A DNA stretch of 64,000 nucleotides from JABFRZ01 sp964631945 (GCA_964631945.1 CAZWAY010000007.1:41445-105444); one strand, 5' to 3'. Counted from the first letter of the stretch, positions 25,299 to 34,347 are shown. Numbers and translations: made by a program. The notes: generated by a model not told the origin, from the letters alone.

Positions 25299-28200
25299 CT
25301 ACTTGGTGAAGGGCAGCGCCAGGGCCGTGAGCTGGGGGCTCACACCGGCGGCGGTGTTGTTCACCAAGGTGATGCGGACCTGCAGGTAGCGCTTGCCGTT
25401 GGCGAGACTGATGTTGCTCGACCAGTCGGAGAGGACCGTCGGGTTGTTGGTCTGTTCCCCGTAGGCGTCCATGAGGGCGGCATTGAACTGCGTGACGGCC
25501 GCGGTGGCAAAGCCCGTGGCCGAACGGAATTCGAGCTGCACCGAGGTGCCCGTGGGCTGGGCCGCCCCCGCGGGCTCGAGCACGGGAGCCGCCCAGGTGG
25601 TCGTCCCAGTCAGTCCGGAATCGAGCCACACGGTGTGGACCCGGCTGAGGCGCACGACCGTGTCGAGCTGCCCGATGTAGTAGGCGGGGTCGACTGGCGC
25701 GCTCAGGCCGGCCGGGGTGACGATCCCCGTAGGAGTCAGGGCATTGTCCGGTTGCACCAGCGTGGGGTTGCCCAGGTTGTTGATCCCGCCCGCGGAGAAG
25801 GCCCGGAAGGCCGGCCCAGCCGTGCCCCCTGCCAGCGCAACGTCCAGCCCGTTGATCCCCAGGCCCGAATCGGATGGGAAGCACTTGAACTCGATCAAGA
25901 GCGGCAGGCCGACGGAGGGCACATTGCGGATGGTTGCGAAGTTGGCCCCGCCGGCGACGCCCTCGTTCGAGACCGGAACGCCCGGAGGCCCCGCAACGGG
26001 AGGCGGTCCCGGGCTTCCCGGAGTCCCCCCGTCCGCACCCTTCGTCAGGATCGTCGTGTCGCGCCAGGTGTAGGTCACGTCCGGGGTCGCCGAACCGAGG
26101 TTGAGCGGGTACGGCATCATCACGACGTTGGTCGTCGAGTTGAAGCGCAGGCTCGGGTTCACCGCGTACCCCAGCGTCCGGTTGTGGACGACCTTCTGAT
26201 TCGAGCCGTTCAGGTAGTTGCCCTCGAAGGGCGTCGCCCCGGGCAAGCCCGTGTTGAAGAAGAGCTCATCCGGAAGGAAGCGACTGTGCCCGAGCCGGAT
26301 CTCGAAGAGCTCGAAGAAGTCGGCCTGGACCCCGCCGGTGAAGGGCGACCAGTTCAGACCGACCACGTCCAGGTTGTACTTGGTCTCGTCGCGCACGTTC
26401 CAGCCGAAGTCGCAGTAGCGCCACAGGGCCTGGACCTTCGCGCCCAGCGGGTTGAGCGGAAGGTTCGAGAAGAAGCCCGCTTGCATCAGTCGCGGCACGG
26501 GATTGCTGCGATCGCCCGGCCAGCCCGTGGTCGCCACCGGGCGCGGGAAGATCCCGCCGCGCTGCGAGTCGAAGAAGAACTGCCCCCGCAGGTCGGCCAG
26601 GCCGTCCGGGCCCGCGCCGTTGGGCGCGTACTCGTCGTTCGCGTCGAGGCGCAGCACGATGGCGCCGTTGTTCTGGGTCGCCTCCAGCGGTGCGATCTTG
26701 AAGTCCACGAACGGCAGACGGTGGCGCAGTCTGTTGCCCGCGAGGTCGCGCGGTTCTTTCAGCTCGAGGTGCTTGATGTCGTTGGCATCGTTGGCCGTGT
26801 GACGCATGGGCAGCTTCGGTGCGAACGAGAACAGCGTCAGGTCGCTGCTGGGCGCGACCTCACCCACCAGGATGTTGTGCGCGATCGCCGAGCTGCTGGG
26901 GCCGGCGGCACCGTTCACGATCAGGAAGTCGCCGAAGGGCGAGAGCGTGGCCGGATCCATCGGCTCGCTGAAGCGGAGCAGGACCTGGGCCGTGGTCTGG
27001 ACGCCGTCGGTCGGGAAGGTCGTGGCCTCCGGGAGGAAGCTCACCCAGCACCCGTCGGCCAGGGTCAGGGAGGGCAGGAAGGGAGCCTGGTACAGGCCGT
27101 TGCCGGTGAGGGTCAGCGGGTTCCCAACGAAGACGACCGAGCGCGCCTTGAGATCGGTCACGCCGACCCCGACCAGCGGGGCGGCTTCCGTGACCTCGAG
27201 CAGCGCCGAGCCGATGGTGAGGACGTCCCCGACCTCCGGCGGGTTGAGGCACGTGGTGGTGAAGCTGAAGTCCACCAGGAAATCGAAACCCGCCTCACCG
27301 CTCGGATCCGGATCGGCATCGACGACCGTCATGGGCCAGCCGCCGACCACGCGCGGCCGCTCGACGTCGGTCAGGAAGCCGTTGCTCGGATTGTCCGGAT
27401 TGCCCGAGCGCATGGCGCGCACGATGTCGATCGTCGGCACGCCGATATCGGTCGGACCGTTCTGCTGGTCGTCCAGCGAGACTCCCGAGAGGTTGGTGAG
27501 GACCTGGAACTGTCCCGAGCCCACGTCCACGCGCGACGGGATGCGCACCGAGACGTTCGCCGAAGGCGTGGCCGCGAGACTGGCCGGGAGCCCGACCTGG
27601 TTGACACCCTGGGGCGCGGGCAAGGCGTTGGCCTCGGCCTCCGAGGTGGTCATGTCGACCAGCACCCGAGTCGAGTGGAAGACTCCGCGCACCGTTGCCC
27701 CGTGGTTCGGGTCGAACACGACGCGCGCGGAGAAGGGCGTGATCGGCGGGTAGCCGCTGAGGACCAGCACGGTGTTGGGCAGGTTCAGCGCCCCGGCAGC
27801 ACCGTCGGCCAGGCAGTCGTCGAAGCGCAGCACGACGCAGGCATTGCGCGGCACGCTCGTGAAGGGCGGCGCGGAGTTGACGTTCTTCGTCGTCACCGCG
27901 GGCAGCGCATCGTTGGCCGCCGCCAGCAGCTGGTCGAAGGCCGAGGTGTCCACGACTCCCCTCTTGCGGGCCTGGATCGTCAGGCGCTCGCGCTGGGTCA
28001 CCGGGTTGCGATCGAGCACGTAGCTCGCACCGTTGGTCAGGATCCCCGGCTCGACCACGAAGTCGCGGAAGACCGGTACCTCGACGCGCTTGCCGGCCGC
28101 ATCGACCTCGTGCACGTCCACGAGGCGTCCCCACATCACTTGAGCCAGGTGCAAGCTGGCACGCCCGCCGCTGCCGTTCTCGTCGACGAAGAACGTTCCG

Positions 28201-28361
28201 CCGCCCGGCTTGACCGACTCTTGCCCGGTGATCCCCGACTGGCCACTGCTGCCAGAGCCCCCGCCACAGCCGGCGACGAATGCACCCACCAGCAGCAGCA
28301 CGGGCACGGCAGGCGAACGCGACCACGGACGAGCGAACGAAGCAGGCGACGACACGTGCAT
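25299..28361 (-). CDS. Giant secreted lipoprotein, family B
   Basis: 1020 residues with the signal RSPAVPVLLLVGAFVAGC, a good lipobox (VAGC), then GGGSGSSGQSG. The mature N-terminus GQESVKPGGGTFFVDEN, SLHLAQVMWGRLVDVHEVD and NPVTQRERLTI aligns directly with the family B neighbour, as do RNACVVLRFDDCLADGAAG, TAQVLLRFSEPMDPATLSPFGDF and the C-terminal WSSNISLANGKRYLQVRITLVNN. The fold is predicted to be all-beta with Ig-like (Big_5-type) modules. It is the first of five secreted-lipoprotein genes in a row on the minus strand, downstream of pyrB. It could be a cell-surface adhesin or a glycan-binding protein; nothing catalytic is recognised. Confidence 0.83.
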   Translation of the reverse strand: MHVSSPASFARPWSRSPAVPVLLLVGAFVAGCGGGSGSSGQSGITGQESVKPGGGTFFVDENGSGGRASLHLAQVMWGRLVDVHEVDAAGKRVEVPVFRDFVVEPGILTNGASYVLDRNPVTQRERLTIQARKRGVVDTSAFDQLLAAANDALPAVTTKNVNSAPPFTSVPRNACVVLRFDDCLADGAAGALNLPNTVLVLSGYPPITPFSARVVFDPNHGATVRGVFHSTRVLVDMTTSEAEANALPAPQGVNQVGLPASLAATPSANVSVRIPSRVDVGSGQFQVLTNLSGVSLDDQQNGPTDIGVPTIDIVRAMRSGNPDNPSNGFLTDVERPRVVGGWPMTVVDADPDPSGEAGFDFLVDFSFTTTCLNPPEVGDVLTIGSALLEVTEAAPLVGVGVTDLKARSVVFVGNPLTLTGNGLYQAPFLPSLTLADGCWVSFLPEATTFPTDGVQTTAQVLLRFSEPMDPATLSPFGDFLIVNGAAGPSSSAIAHNILVGEVAPSSDLTLFSFAPKLPMRHTANDANDIKHLELKEPRDLAGNRLRHRLPFVDFKIAPLEATQNNGAIVLRLDANDEYAPNGAGPDGLADLRGQFFFDSQRGGIFPRPVATTGWPGDRSNPVPRLMQAGFFSNLPLNPLGAKVQALWRYCDFGWNVRDETKYNLDVVGLNWSPFTGGVQADFFELFEIRLGHSRFLPDELFFNTGLPGATPFEGNYLNGSNQKVVHNRTLGYAVNPSLRFNSTTNVVMMPYPLNLGSATPDVTYTWRDTTILTKGADGGTPGSPGPPPVAGPPGVPVSNEGVAGGANFATIRNVPSVGLPLLIEFKCFPSDSGLGINGLDVALAGGTAGPAFRAFSAGGINNLGNPTLVQPDNALTPTGIVTPAGLSAPVDPAYYIGQLDTVVRLSRVHTVWLDSGLTGTTTWAAPVLEPAGAAQPTGTSVQLEFRSATGFATAAVTQFNAALMDAYGEQTNNPTVLSDWSSNISLANGKRYLQVRITLVNNTAAGVSPQLTALALPFTK

Positions 28362-28624
28362 GGGGAATGGAGGCTCGAGACTTCGAGGTCACCCCGGTCG
28401 CGGGCGAGCGCCGCCAGGGAGGGGGGTGGACAGGATACAAACGGCATACCGCCTCGGGTCAATCCCGGCGACGGTTCGAGCTGCCTTTTTCCGAGTCGGG
28501 ACGGAGTGGGCAGCGGAGCCGGCCGTGACGCACTCGGTCCCAGAGCGGAAGCGCGCTCCCGGGAGTCGGTGCTCGAAGGCGCCCAGGCGGATCGTGCGCC
28601 CGCGCTCACGTCCGGCCTGCCCCT

Positions 28625-29953
28625 TCAGCGCGTCGCTGCGGAGAACCCCAGGGCGACCGCCTGCTGTTCGTCCCGGAAGAACACGAGGTGGTCCGGACGG
28701 ATCTTGCGCGCGGTGGCCGAGTCGCGCGCGTGGAAGTGGCGGGTCGTGGTGCAGCCCACGAGCCCGATCGGGATCTCCTGGGCACAGTAGGCGCACGCAG
28801 CCCGAAGCGGGTCACGCGAAGTCAGCTTGAAGGCCAGGCGCTGGTGGCGCATCTCGGTATGCGTGATGCAGCTCGCGTTCGGGCACGGATTCACCCCGGA
28901 CTCGATCGGGAAGAGCTGGGACTCGTGCTCGACCGGCCGGGCCTCGAGCTCCAGACGCCCGAGCAGGAGCGCCAGGATCGCCATGCGCACCGGCACGCCG
29001 CGCGCTGCCTGCGCGAAGTACAGGCTGCGCGGATCATCGTCCAGATCGGCCGCGATCTCGTCGCGTCGCGGCAGGGGGTGCATCACGATCGCCTCTCGCA
29101 AGGGCGCAGCGGACATCGCGCTCTGGGACAGGCGCATGTACTGCGCGGCCTGCCCGGAATCGGCGTGCCGCTCGGTCTGCGCACGCGTCATGTAGACCGC
29201 GTCGACACGGTCCACGCGCAGGCCACGCGAGTCCGTGAAGAGCGAGAGCTGGTGAGGCTTGCTGGGTGTGAGGTAGACCGCGTCGGATTCGTTCGCGAGG
29301 TCGCCGAGGTCCGTGGCGTCTGCGCGCACCGGCTCGGTCCCGTATTCCTCGCGCAGACGGCGCACCACGTACTCGGGCAGTTCCAGCCCGCGGTGCGGCA
29401 CGCACACGATGTTCGCGCGGAAGCGCGCCAGGGCGTACACGAAGGAGTGGATCGTGCGGCTGTAGCGCAGGTCCCCCGCCAGGACGACGTCGAGCCCCTC
29501 GAGACGTCCCTTCTCGATCCACAGCGTGTACAGGTCGCACAGCGTCTGGGTCGGGTGCTCGTGGCTGCCGTCGCCGGCATTGACCACCGGGACGTGCGCG
29601 AACTCCGCCGCCATGCGGGCCGCACCCTCGCTCGGGTGACGCAGGACGATCAGGTCGGCGTAGGCCCCGCTGACCACGCGCACCGTGTCGGCCAGCGACT
29701 CGCCCTTGGCGGCGCTCGAACTCGACATCTCGGCCGCGGTCAGGACCCCACCGCCCAGACGCTGCATGGCGGACTCGAACGAGAGCCGCGTGCGCGTGGA
29801 GGGCTCGTAGAAGAGGCTCGCCAGGATCCGCCCGCGACACACGTCCGACCAGGCCCGCAGGTCGCGCGCGTAGTCCTTGGCGATCCGGAATAGCTCGAGG
29901 ATCTCCGTGGTGGAGAGATCGTCGACGGACACGAGGTGCCGGATCCGGGGCAT
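28625..29953 (-). CDS. pyrB: Aspartate carbamoyltransferase with fused zinc domain and degenerate Ada-like tail
   Basis: 442 residues against about 310 for PyrB. The catalytic part is complete: FYEPSTRTR (48-56), the Lys loop SSAAKGESLADT (79-90), GDGSHEHPTQTL (128-138), MHPLPRRDE (291-299) and the closing YFAQAARGVPVRMA. It makes carbamoyl-aspartate in pyrimidine synthesis. After a linker, residues 353-392 carry NPCPNASC ... CAYC, with Cys357, 362, 387 and 390 spaced as in the zinc domain of PyrI. The allosteric nucleotide-binding domain of PyrI is absent. Residues about 400-442 resemble an Ada-type metal-binding motif (HFHARDSATARKIRPDHLVFF) in which the usual Cys residues are replaced. Fusion is the odd feature; the catalytic call is certain. 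Confidence 0.93.
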   Translation of the reverse strand: MPRIRHLVSVDDLSTTEILELFRIAKDYARDLRAWSDVCRGRILASLFYEPSTRTRLSFESAMQRLGGGVLTAAEMSSSSAAKGESLADTVRVVSGAYADLIVLRHPSEGAARMAAEFAHVPVVNAGDGSHEHPTQTLCDLYTLWIEKGRLEGLDVVLAGDLRYSRTIHSFVYALARFRANIVCVPHRGLELPEYVVRRLREEYGTEPVRADATDLGDLANESDAVYLTPSKPHQLSLFTDSRGLRVDRVDAVYMTRAQTERHADSGQAAQYMRLSQSAMSAAPLREAIVMHPLPRRDEIAADLDDDPRSLYFAQAARGVPVRMAILALLLGRLELEARPVEHESQLFPIESGVNPCPNASCITHTEMRHQRLAFKLTSRDPLRAACAYCAQEIPIGLVGCTTTRHFHARDSATARKIRPDHLVFFRDEQQAVALGFSAATR

Positions 29954-30065
29954 GCTTGGCGCGAGGAGAGCCCGGGTCCGAGGCTCGTCCTGGCAGGGGC
30001 CGGCGTTGGCCCTGCACAGTCGCCCTCTGGGACCCGGACGAGCGTATGCGAAGCTCGGCGGGAGA

Positions 30066-31139
30066 TCAACGGGCGGGGCGCGCGAGCCAGGCGTGCAGGG
30101 CAGGCACGAGCTCGGCGGGCGCCCCGCGCTCCAGAGGCGTGCGCCACTCGTCCTCGAAGGGCACGCCCGCTCCGGGGTTCCAGCCTTGGCACGGGAGCTC
30201 GAGAGCGGCGTGCACGACGCGCTCCACCAGCTCGCGCGCGCGCTCGGGCGCCCGCAGGACCGACAGCGTGGGCTCGTCCGATCGGCTCGAGCCGACGGGC
30301 AGGAGGTCCGCACGGCTGCGCAGGGTGCGCTGGCCCGGAAGCGCAGGCGGGGGCGCTGCCCCTGGTGGCACGAGCCACAGCACGAGGTCGGCCGCGCGGC
30401 GCAGCTCGAGCGCGAGGGCCTGACCAGCGGCCTCGATCGGGCTGCCCTCGGCCCCCCCGTCCAGCTCGCGCTCACCGGCCGTGTCGAAGAGCTCGACCGC
30501 GTAGTCCCCGAGCCGGATGCGCTCGCGCACGGCGTCGCGCGTCGTGCCGGCGGCCTCGTCCACCAGCGCCCGCTCGCGCCCGACCAGCAGGTTGAAGAGC
30601 GTGGACTTGCCCGCGTTCACCGGGCCCGCCAGGACCACGCGCGGTGGCTCCAGCAGCCAGCGGGCGCTCCGGCCCCGGCGCGCGAGCTCGCGCGCCCGGG
30701 CGCGGAAGGCGGCGCCCTCCAGGGCCAGCAGCTGCTCGAACTCGCGCCGCAGGGCGCCCTCGGCCTGATCGAGCAGCATGCGCGCCGCGGCCTCGCTCGC
30801 GGCCGCCGCCAGGCGCGTCTCGGCGCGCTCCTCGAGACCGACTGGCCCCGTCTGCCGCTGGGTGGGCCCGAGCTCGCGGCTCACGCGTTCGACCAGGGGC
30901 GAGGCGCCGTGCAGGTGCAGCTCGACCCGCTCCGGCGAATCGACGAGCACCAGGGCCTCGTCCAGGAGCTCACCGCGGCGGTCGCGCAGGCGCACGAGCG
31001 CGAACTCGCCCGCTGCGAGCCGGCGCTCGGGCGCGAGCGTGGCCACGCGCTCCAGGGCGCCCCTGCCCACGAGCTCGAGCACGCGTACTGCACCACGGCC
31101 GCGCGCACTGAGTTCGCACAGGGAGAGCGGGGCGCTCAC
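30066..31139 (-). CDS. Reduced MnmE-like GTPase
   Basis: 357 residues against about 450 for MnmE. It uses a GTG start that overlaps the coaX stop (GTGA). The G domain is clear: GPVNAGKST (172-180), AAGTTRDAVRE (197-206) and DTAGERE (219-225). The arrangement with GTTRD between G1 and DTAG is typical of MnmE/Era-like GTPases. The G4 position reads SRAD instead of NKxD. The N-terminal TrmE domain is shortened and lacks the recognisable folate-binding segments, and the C-terminal FCIGK-type Cys motif needed for tRNA modification is absent (end is WLARPAR). So it is MnmE-derived but may not make 5-carboxymethylaminomethyluridine. Role uncertain. Confidence 0.75.
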   Translation of the reverse strand: MSAPLSLCELSARGRGAVRVLELVGRGALERVATLAPERRLAAGEFALVRLRDRRGELLDEALVLVDSPERVELHLHGASPLVERVSRELGPTQRQTGPVGLEERAETRLAAAASEAAARMLLDQAEGALRREFEQLLALEGAAFRARARELARRGRSARWLLEPPRVVLAGPVNAGKSTLFNLLVGRERALVDEAAGTTRDAVRERIRLGDYAVELFDTAGERELDGGAEGSPIEAAGQALALELRRAADLVLWLVPPGAAPPPALPGQRTLRSRADLLPVGSSRSDEPTLSVLRAPERARELVERVVHAALELPCQGWNPGAGVPFEDEWRTPLERGAPAELVPALHAWLARPAR

Positions 31140-31903
31140 GCCCGCCCCTCGGAACCGGCGGCGCGCACCAGGGCTGCGAGCAGGCCGCGCTCGACGAGGT
31201 CGGGTACGACCTCCAGGCGGCGGAGCGTGAAGGCGCGCGGCCGCAGCAGGAACTCGCGCCCCCCACCGGTGAGCACCACCGGAGCGTCGCCGAGGCCTGA
31301 CTCCTCGGCCAGCTCTTCCACCAGGCGCTCGGCCGCGCCACGAAAGCCCACCACGATCCCGGCCTGCAGGGCGTCCTCGGTGACCGTGCCCAGGGCCGCG
31401 GCTCCCGGCTGCGGCTCGATCCGCGGCAAGCCGGCCGTCCCGTCGGCCAGGGCGGCCGCGCTCAGCGAGGGCCCGGGGGCGATGGCGCCGCCCAGGAAGG
31501 CCCCGCGCGCGCCCTCCACGCGCAGCGCATCGACCGTGAGCGCCGTCCCCGCGTCCACCACCAGACAGGAGCACGCGAACAGGGCCTGGGCGCCGGCCGC
31601 CGCGTAGAGCCGATCGAGCCCGACGCGCTCCGGTTGACGACAGCGGTTGTCGAGCCCGCTGGCGGGTGCGACCAGCACGCGCTCGGAGCCCGTCGCGAGC
31701 AGCGCGCGCACGCGCTCGGTGCGCTCGGGCCCGGCCACGCTGGAGAGGGCCGCCAGCCTCGCGCGCGCGAGCCCGAGCCAGCGCTCGAAATCGCCCGACC
31801 CATCGGGCTCACCCTCGAAGCCGCCCGTGCGTTCGTACCCGGCGTCGTTCCGGCGCCAGCGACTGGCCTTGAGCCGCGAGTTGCCGAGATCGACGGTCAG
31901 CAT
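31136..31903 (-). CDS. coaX: Type III pantothenate kinase
   Basis: 255 residues from MLTVDLGNSRLKAS. Motifs are DLGNS (phosphate 1), GLDRLYAAAGA with the catalytic Asp, VVDAGTALTVDAL (phosphate 2) and GGAIAPGPSLSAAAL, all diagnostic of CoaX. It phosphorylates pantothenate in the first step of coenzyme A synthesis; type III enzymes are not feedback-inhibited by CoA. The frame is open far upstream, but the N-terminal DxGNS must be near the start, which fixes this ATG. Its stop overlaps the MnmE-like GTG start by four bases, and it follows the GspC-like gene by 35 bases. Confidence 0.93.
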   Translation of the reverse strand: MLTVDLGNSRLKASRWRRNDAGYERTGGFEGEPDGSGDFERWLGLARARLAALSSVAGPERTERVRALLATGSERVLVAPASGLDNRCRQPERVGLDRLYAAAGAQALFACSCLVVDAGTALTVDALRVEGARGAFLGGAIAPGPSLSAAALADGTAGLPRIEPQPGAAALGTVTEDALQAGIVVGFRGAAERLVEELAEESGLGDAPVVLTGGGREFLLRPRAFTLRRLEVVPDLVERGLLAALVRAAGSEGRA

Positions 31904-31938
31904 CGCATCGACTCCCGGTCGCACGGCGCCGGGTCGCG

Positions 31939-32958
31939 CTACCTGGCGGGCGAGCGGTAGGTCCGCGTGAACTCGCGCCCCTGCTTCTCGAACACCGCGG
32001 TCCACGTGTCGGTGTCGTTGGCGTTGGCCTTCACGTAGGCGATGGCGTCGTTGACGCTGGTCACCCTGTGGCCGTTGATGCTCTTCAGGACCTCGCCCTC
32101 GGTCAGACCGGCCTGGGCCGGGATCGAGTTCGGCGAGACGCGCGTGATCTTGATCCCGTCGGTGGCGCCCGTGCGCGGGTTCTTGTAGGTCGAGTAGCTC
32201 ACGTCGCGCGAGAGGATGCGCGAGTAGTCGCGGTCGAGCTCGGCCAGGGTCTCGGTCCCGACTTGCCACTCGTTCTTGCGGATCTGGGTGAGCTGCTCGG
32301 GTCGCCAGGTCGGCGTGTCGGGAGCGGCGTTCTCGATCCGGCTCTGCAGCTGCGGCAGGATCGCGCCCCCCGGGCCGACCATGACGATGCCGAGGTCGCC
32401 ACGCTCGGCGCTCAGGGTCGGGACGGTCTCCTTCTCGCGCGCCGCGTCGTCGAAGGCGAACACCACGCCCTCGGGCCTGATGGCCTCGACCCGCACGTCC
32501 TCGTACGGCGCGAAGAGGCGCTCGTCCGGCCGCAGGATGGGGTCTTCCTTCTCGGTGTGGACCATCAGCTTCGGATCCACGAACTTGACGTAGGCCACGC
32601 TCCTGTCCGGCTTGCCGGTGTCCACCTTGATGGCGAGCACCTTGAGCAGGCTGGAGACGGCGACCTTGGGTGTCGCCTTCGGACCCTGGTCCGGCCCGGG
32701 CGGCGGGGCCACGGCCTTCGGCTTGCCCGTCCAGTCGATCTCGTGGAAGACGCGCTGGATCGAGCTGTACTCGACCACGTCGCTCTTCTCGACCGGCGGC
32801 TTCTTGACCGAGTCGAGCACGGCCGAGAGCTGCTCGTCCGAGACCTCCTGGGCCAGGGACTCCTTGCTCTTCAGGAAGTCGAAGACGTAGAAGACGAGCG
32901 CGCCCCCGACGGCCAGGGAGCCGAGCCAGACGATCCCCTTCCAGCGCTGGATGTTCAT
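31939..32958 (-). CDS. GspC-like inner-membrane PDZ protein
   Basis: 339 residues. One membrane helix lies near the N-terminus (IVWLGSLAVGGALVFYVF, about 9-26), followed by a Pro/Lys-rich periplasmic linker. A homology-region-like segment (SLLKVLAIK ... LRPDERLFAPYEDVRVEAI ... GVVFAFDD, about 105-172) matches the HR domain of GspC. A C-terminal PDZ domain (about 265-325; ITRVSPNSIPAQAGLTEGEVLKSINGHRV) completes the GspC plan. GspC links the inner-membrane complex to the secretin in type II secretion, so its presence beside pilus-type genes is notable. A generic PDZ protein is the alternative. Confidence 0.7.
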   Translation of the reverse strand: MNIQRWKGIVWLGSLAVGGALVFYVFDFLKSKESLAQEVSDEQLSAVLDSVKKPPVEKSDVVEYSSIQRVFHEIDWTGKPKAVAPPPGPDQGPKATPKVAVSSLLKVLAIKVDTGKPDRSVAYVKFVDPKLMVHTEKEDPILRPDERLFAPYEDVRVEAIRPEGVVFAFDDAAREKETVPTLSAERGDLGIVMVGPGGAILPQLQSRIENAAPDTPTWRPEQLTQIRKNEWQVGTETLAELDRDYSRILSRDVSYSTYKNPRTGATDGIKITRVSPNSIPAQAGLTEGEVLKSINGHRVTSVNDAIAYVKANANDTDTWTAVFEKQGREFTRTYRSPAR

Positions 32959-33001
32959 GGGCGGCGGACCCTCATCGTAGCCTTTGGCACGGCGCCCGAC
33001 G

Positions 33002-33039
33002 CGCGCGGAGGGGTGGGGAATTCCTTCCCGAGCCGCGCG
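33002..33039 (-). terminator. Two-part hairpin past the second PilT-like gene
   Basis: A 7-bp outer stem (CGCGCGG with CCGCGCG) and an inner 5-bp stem (GGGAA with TTCCC) with a 4-base loop lie 39 bases past the pilT-like stop and 43 bases ahead of the GspC-like start. No U-tract follows. It may end or attenuate transcription between the two genes. Confidence 0.4.
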
Positions 33040-33078
33040 GCGTAGGCCGCCGGCAGGAGGGACGCGCTCGCGCCCGCC

Positions 33079-34347
33079 CTATTCCCCGCCAGCCAGGCGC
33101 AGGCGTCCGGCCGGGCCGTTGTTCTGCGGGTTGCCCTTGCCCTTGCTGAAGCCGCGCAGGGCCAGCAGGAGCTCCTCGGGCCGGTCGCTGTTGGCCAGCG
33201 CGGTCTCGAGCTCGATCACGTCCTGCTGCACCAGCAGCCGCAGCGAGTGGTTGAAGGAGATCAGGCCCTCCTCGTGGCCGGCCTCGACCACGCGCGAGAG
33301 TTCGGAGACCTGGCCCTCGAACAGGAGATCGCGCACGCGCGGGGTCGAGAGCAGGAGCTCGCAGGCCGGGACCATCCCGCGCCCGGACTTGCGCGGCAGG
33401 AGACGCATCGACATGACCCCGGCCAGGTTCTCGGCCAAGCGCTGGCGGATCTGCTGGTGCCGGGGCTGGGGGAAGAAGGACAGGATGCGGTCGACCGTCT
33501 GGGGCGCGTTGACGGTGTGCAGGGTGCTGAAGACGAGGTGCCCGGTCTCGGTCGCGTCCAGCGCCGCCGCCACGGTCTCGCCGTCGCGCATCTCCCCGAT
33601 CAGGATCACGTCCGGGCTCTGCCGCAGCGCATGCCGCAGGCCCTCGGCGAAGTCGGTCGTGTCCGTGCCCACCTCGCGCTGGCTGATCACGCAGCGGTCC
33701 TCGGTGAAGAGGAGCTCCACCGGGTCCTCGAGCGTGATGATGTGCCGCTCGGCATGCGTGTTCATGTGCTGGATCAGGGCCGCCAGCGCGGTCGACTTGC
33801 CCGAACCGGCGATGCCCGTCACCAGCACGATGCCGCGCTTCTTGAGGGCGATGCGCTCGAGCTGCTGCGTGGGCAGGCCCAGCGTGGACAGCACGGGCGC
33901 CTCCTGTGAGATCCGCCGCAAGACCACGGCCGGCTCGCCCATCTGCTTGTAGGCGTTCAGGCGGAAGCGCCCGAGGCCGTCCAGCTGCAGCGCGGTGTCG
34001 ACCGACCCGCGCTGCTTCCAGATGTTCATGCGCTCCTCGCCGCACACTCCGATCAGCACCTCGAGCAGGGCTCCGGGCGGCGGCACACGCCCGGGCAGGA
34101 AGTGGATGCGACCGTCGATCCGACACGACGGCCGTCCGCCGGCGCGCAGGATCAGGTCGCTCGCGTTCATGCGCACCATCTCCGCCAGCCAGGCTTCGAG
34201 CTTGTGGCGCGGCGAGATCGAGGTCTGCAGCAGCGCGGGCCCACCGTCGCTCTCCGAGTTGCGCAGCGCCTCGTTGGCGCGCGGTCCGGCGGGCAGGGGC
34301 TCGGGGCCGGAGGGGTTCGGATCGCGGGATTGGTTGGGGTTCTGCAC
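33079..34347 (-). CDS. PilT/PilU-like retraction ATPase
   Basis: 422 residues from a GTG with GGAG seven bases upstream. A further 50-residue extension is open but would overlap obgE. Walker A is GIAGSGKST (178-186), Asp box ITLEDPVEL, Walker B VILIGEMRD and His box STLHTVN. The N-terminal domain is PilT-like (NASDLILRAGGRPSCRIDG). The retraction motif is diverged (TPRVRDLLFEGQ instead of AIRNLIRE), and there is a C-terminal extension with FSKGKGNPQNN. It is thus a second, PilU-like paralogue in addition to pilT at 7910. It lies in a translation-gene neighbourhood downstream of obgE. Confidence 0.88.
   Translation of the reverse strand: MQNPNQSRDPNPSGPEPLPAGPRANEALRNSESDGGPALLQTSISPRHKLEAWLAEMVRMNASDLILRAGGRPSCRIDGRIHFLPGRVPPPGALLEVLIGVCGEERMNIWKQRGSVDTALQLDGLGRFRLNAYKQMGEPAVVLRRISQEAPVLSTLGLPTQQLERIALKKRGIVLVTGIAGSGKSTALAALIQHMNTHAERHIITLEDPVELLFTEDRCVISQREVGTDTTDFAEGLRHALRQSPDVILIGEMRDGETVAAALDATETGHLVFSTLHTVNAPQTVDRILSFFPQPRHQQIRQRLAENLAGVMSMRLLPRKSGRGMVPACELLLSTPRVRDLLFEGQVSELSRVVEAGHEEGLISFNHSLRLLVQQDVIELETALANSDRPEELLLALRGFSKGKGNPQNNGPAGRLRLAGGE

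Noticed and set aside
25635..28790. A 1051-codon plus-strand frame opposite the family B lipoprotein
   Set aside because: Same reasoning: antisense, low-complexity, and no similarity pattern, whereas the minus frame aligns with its neighbour.
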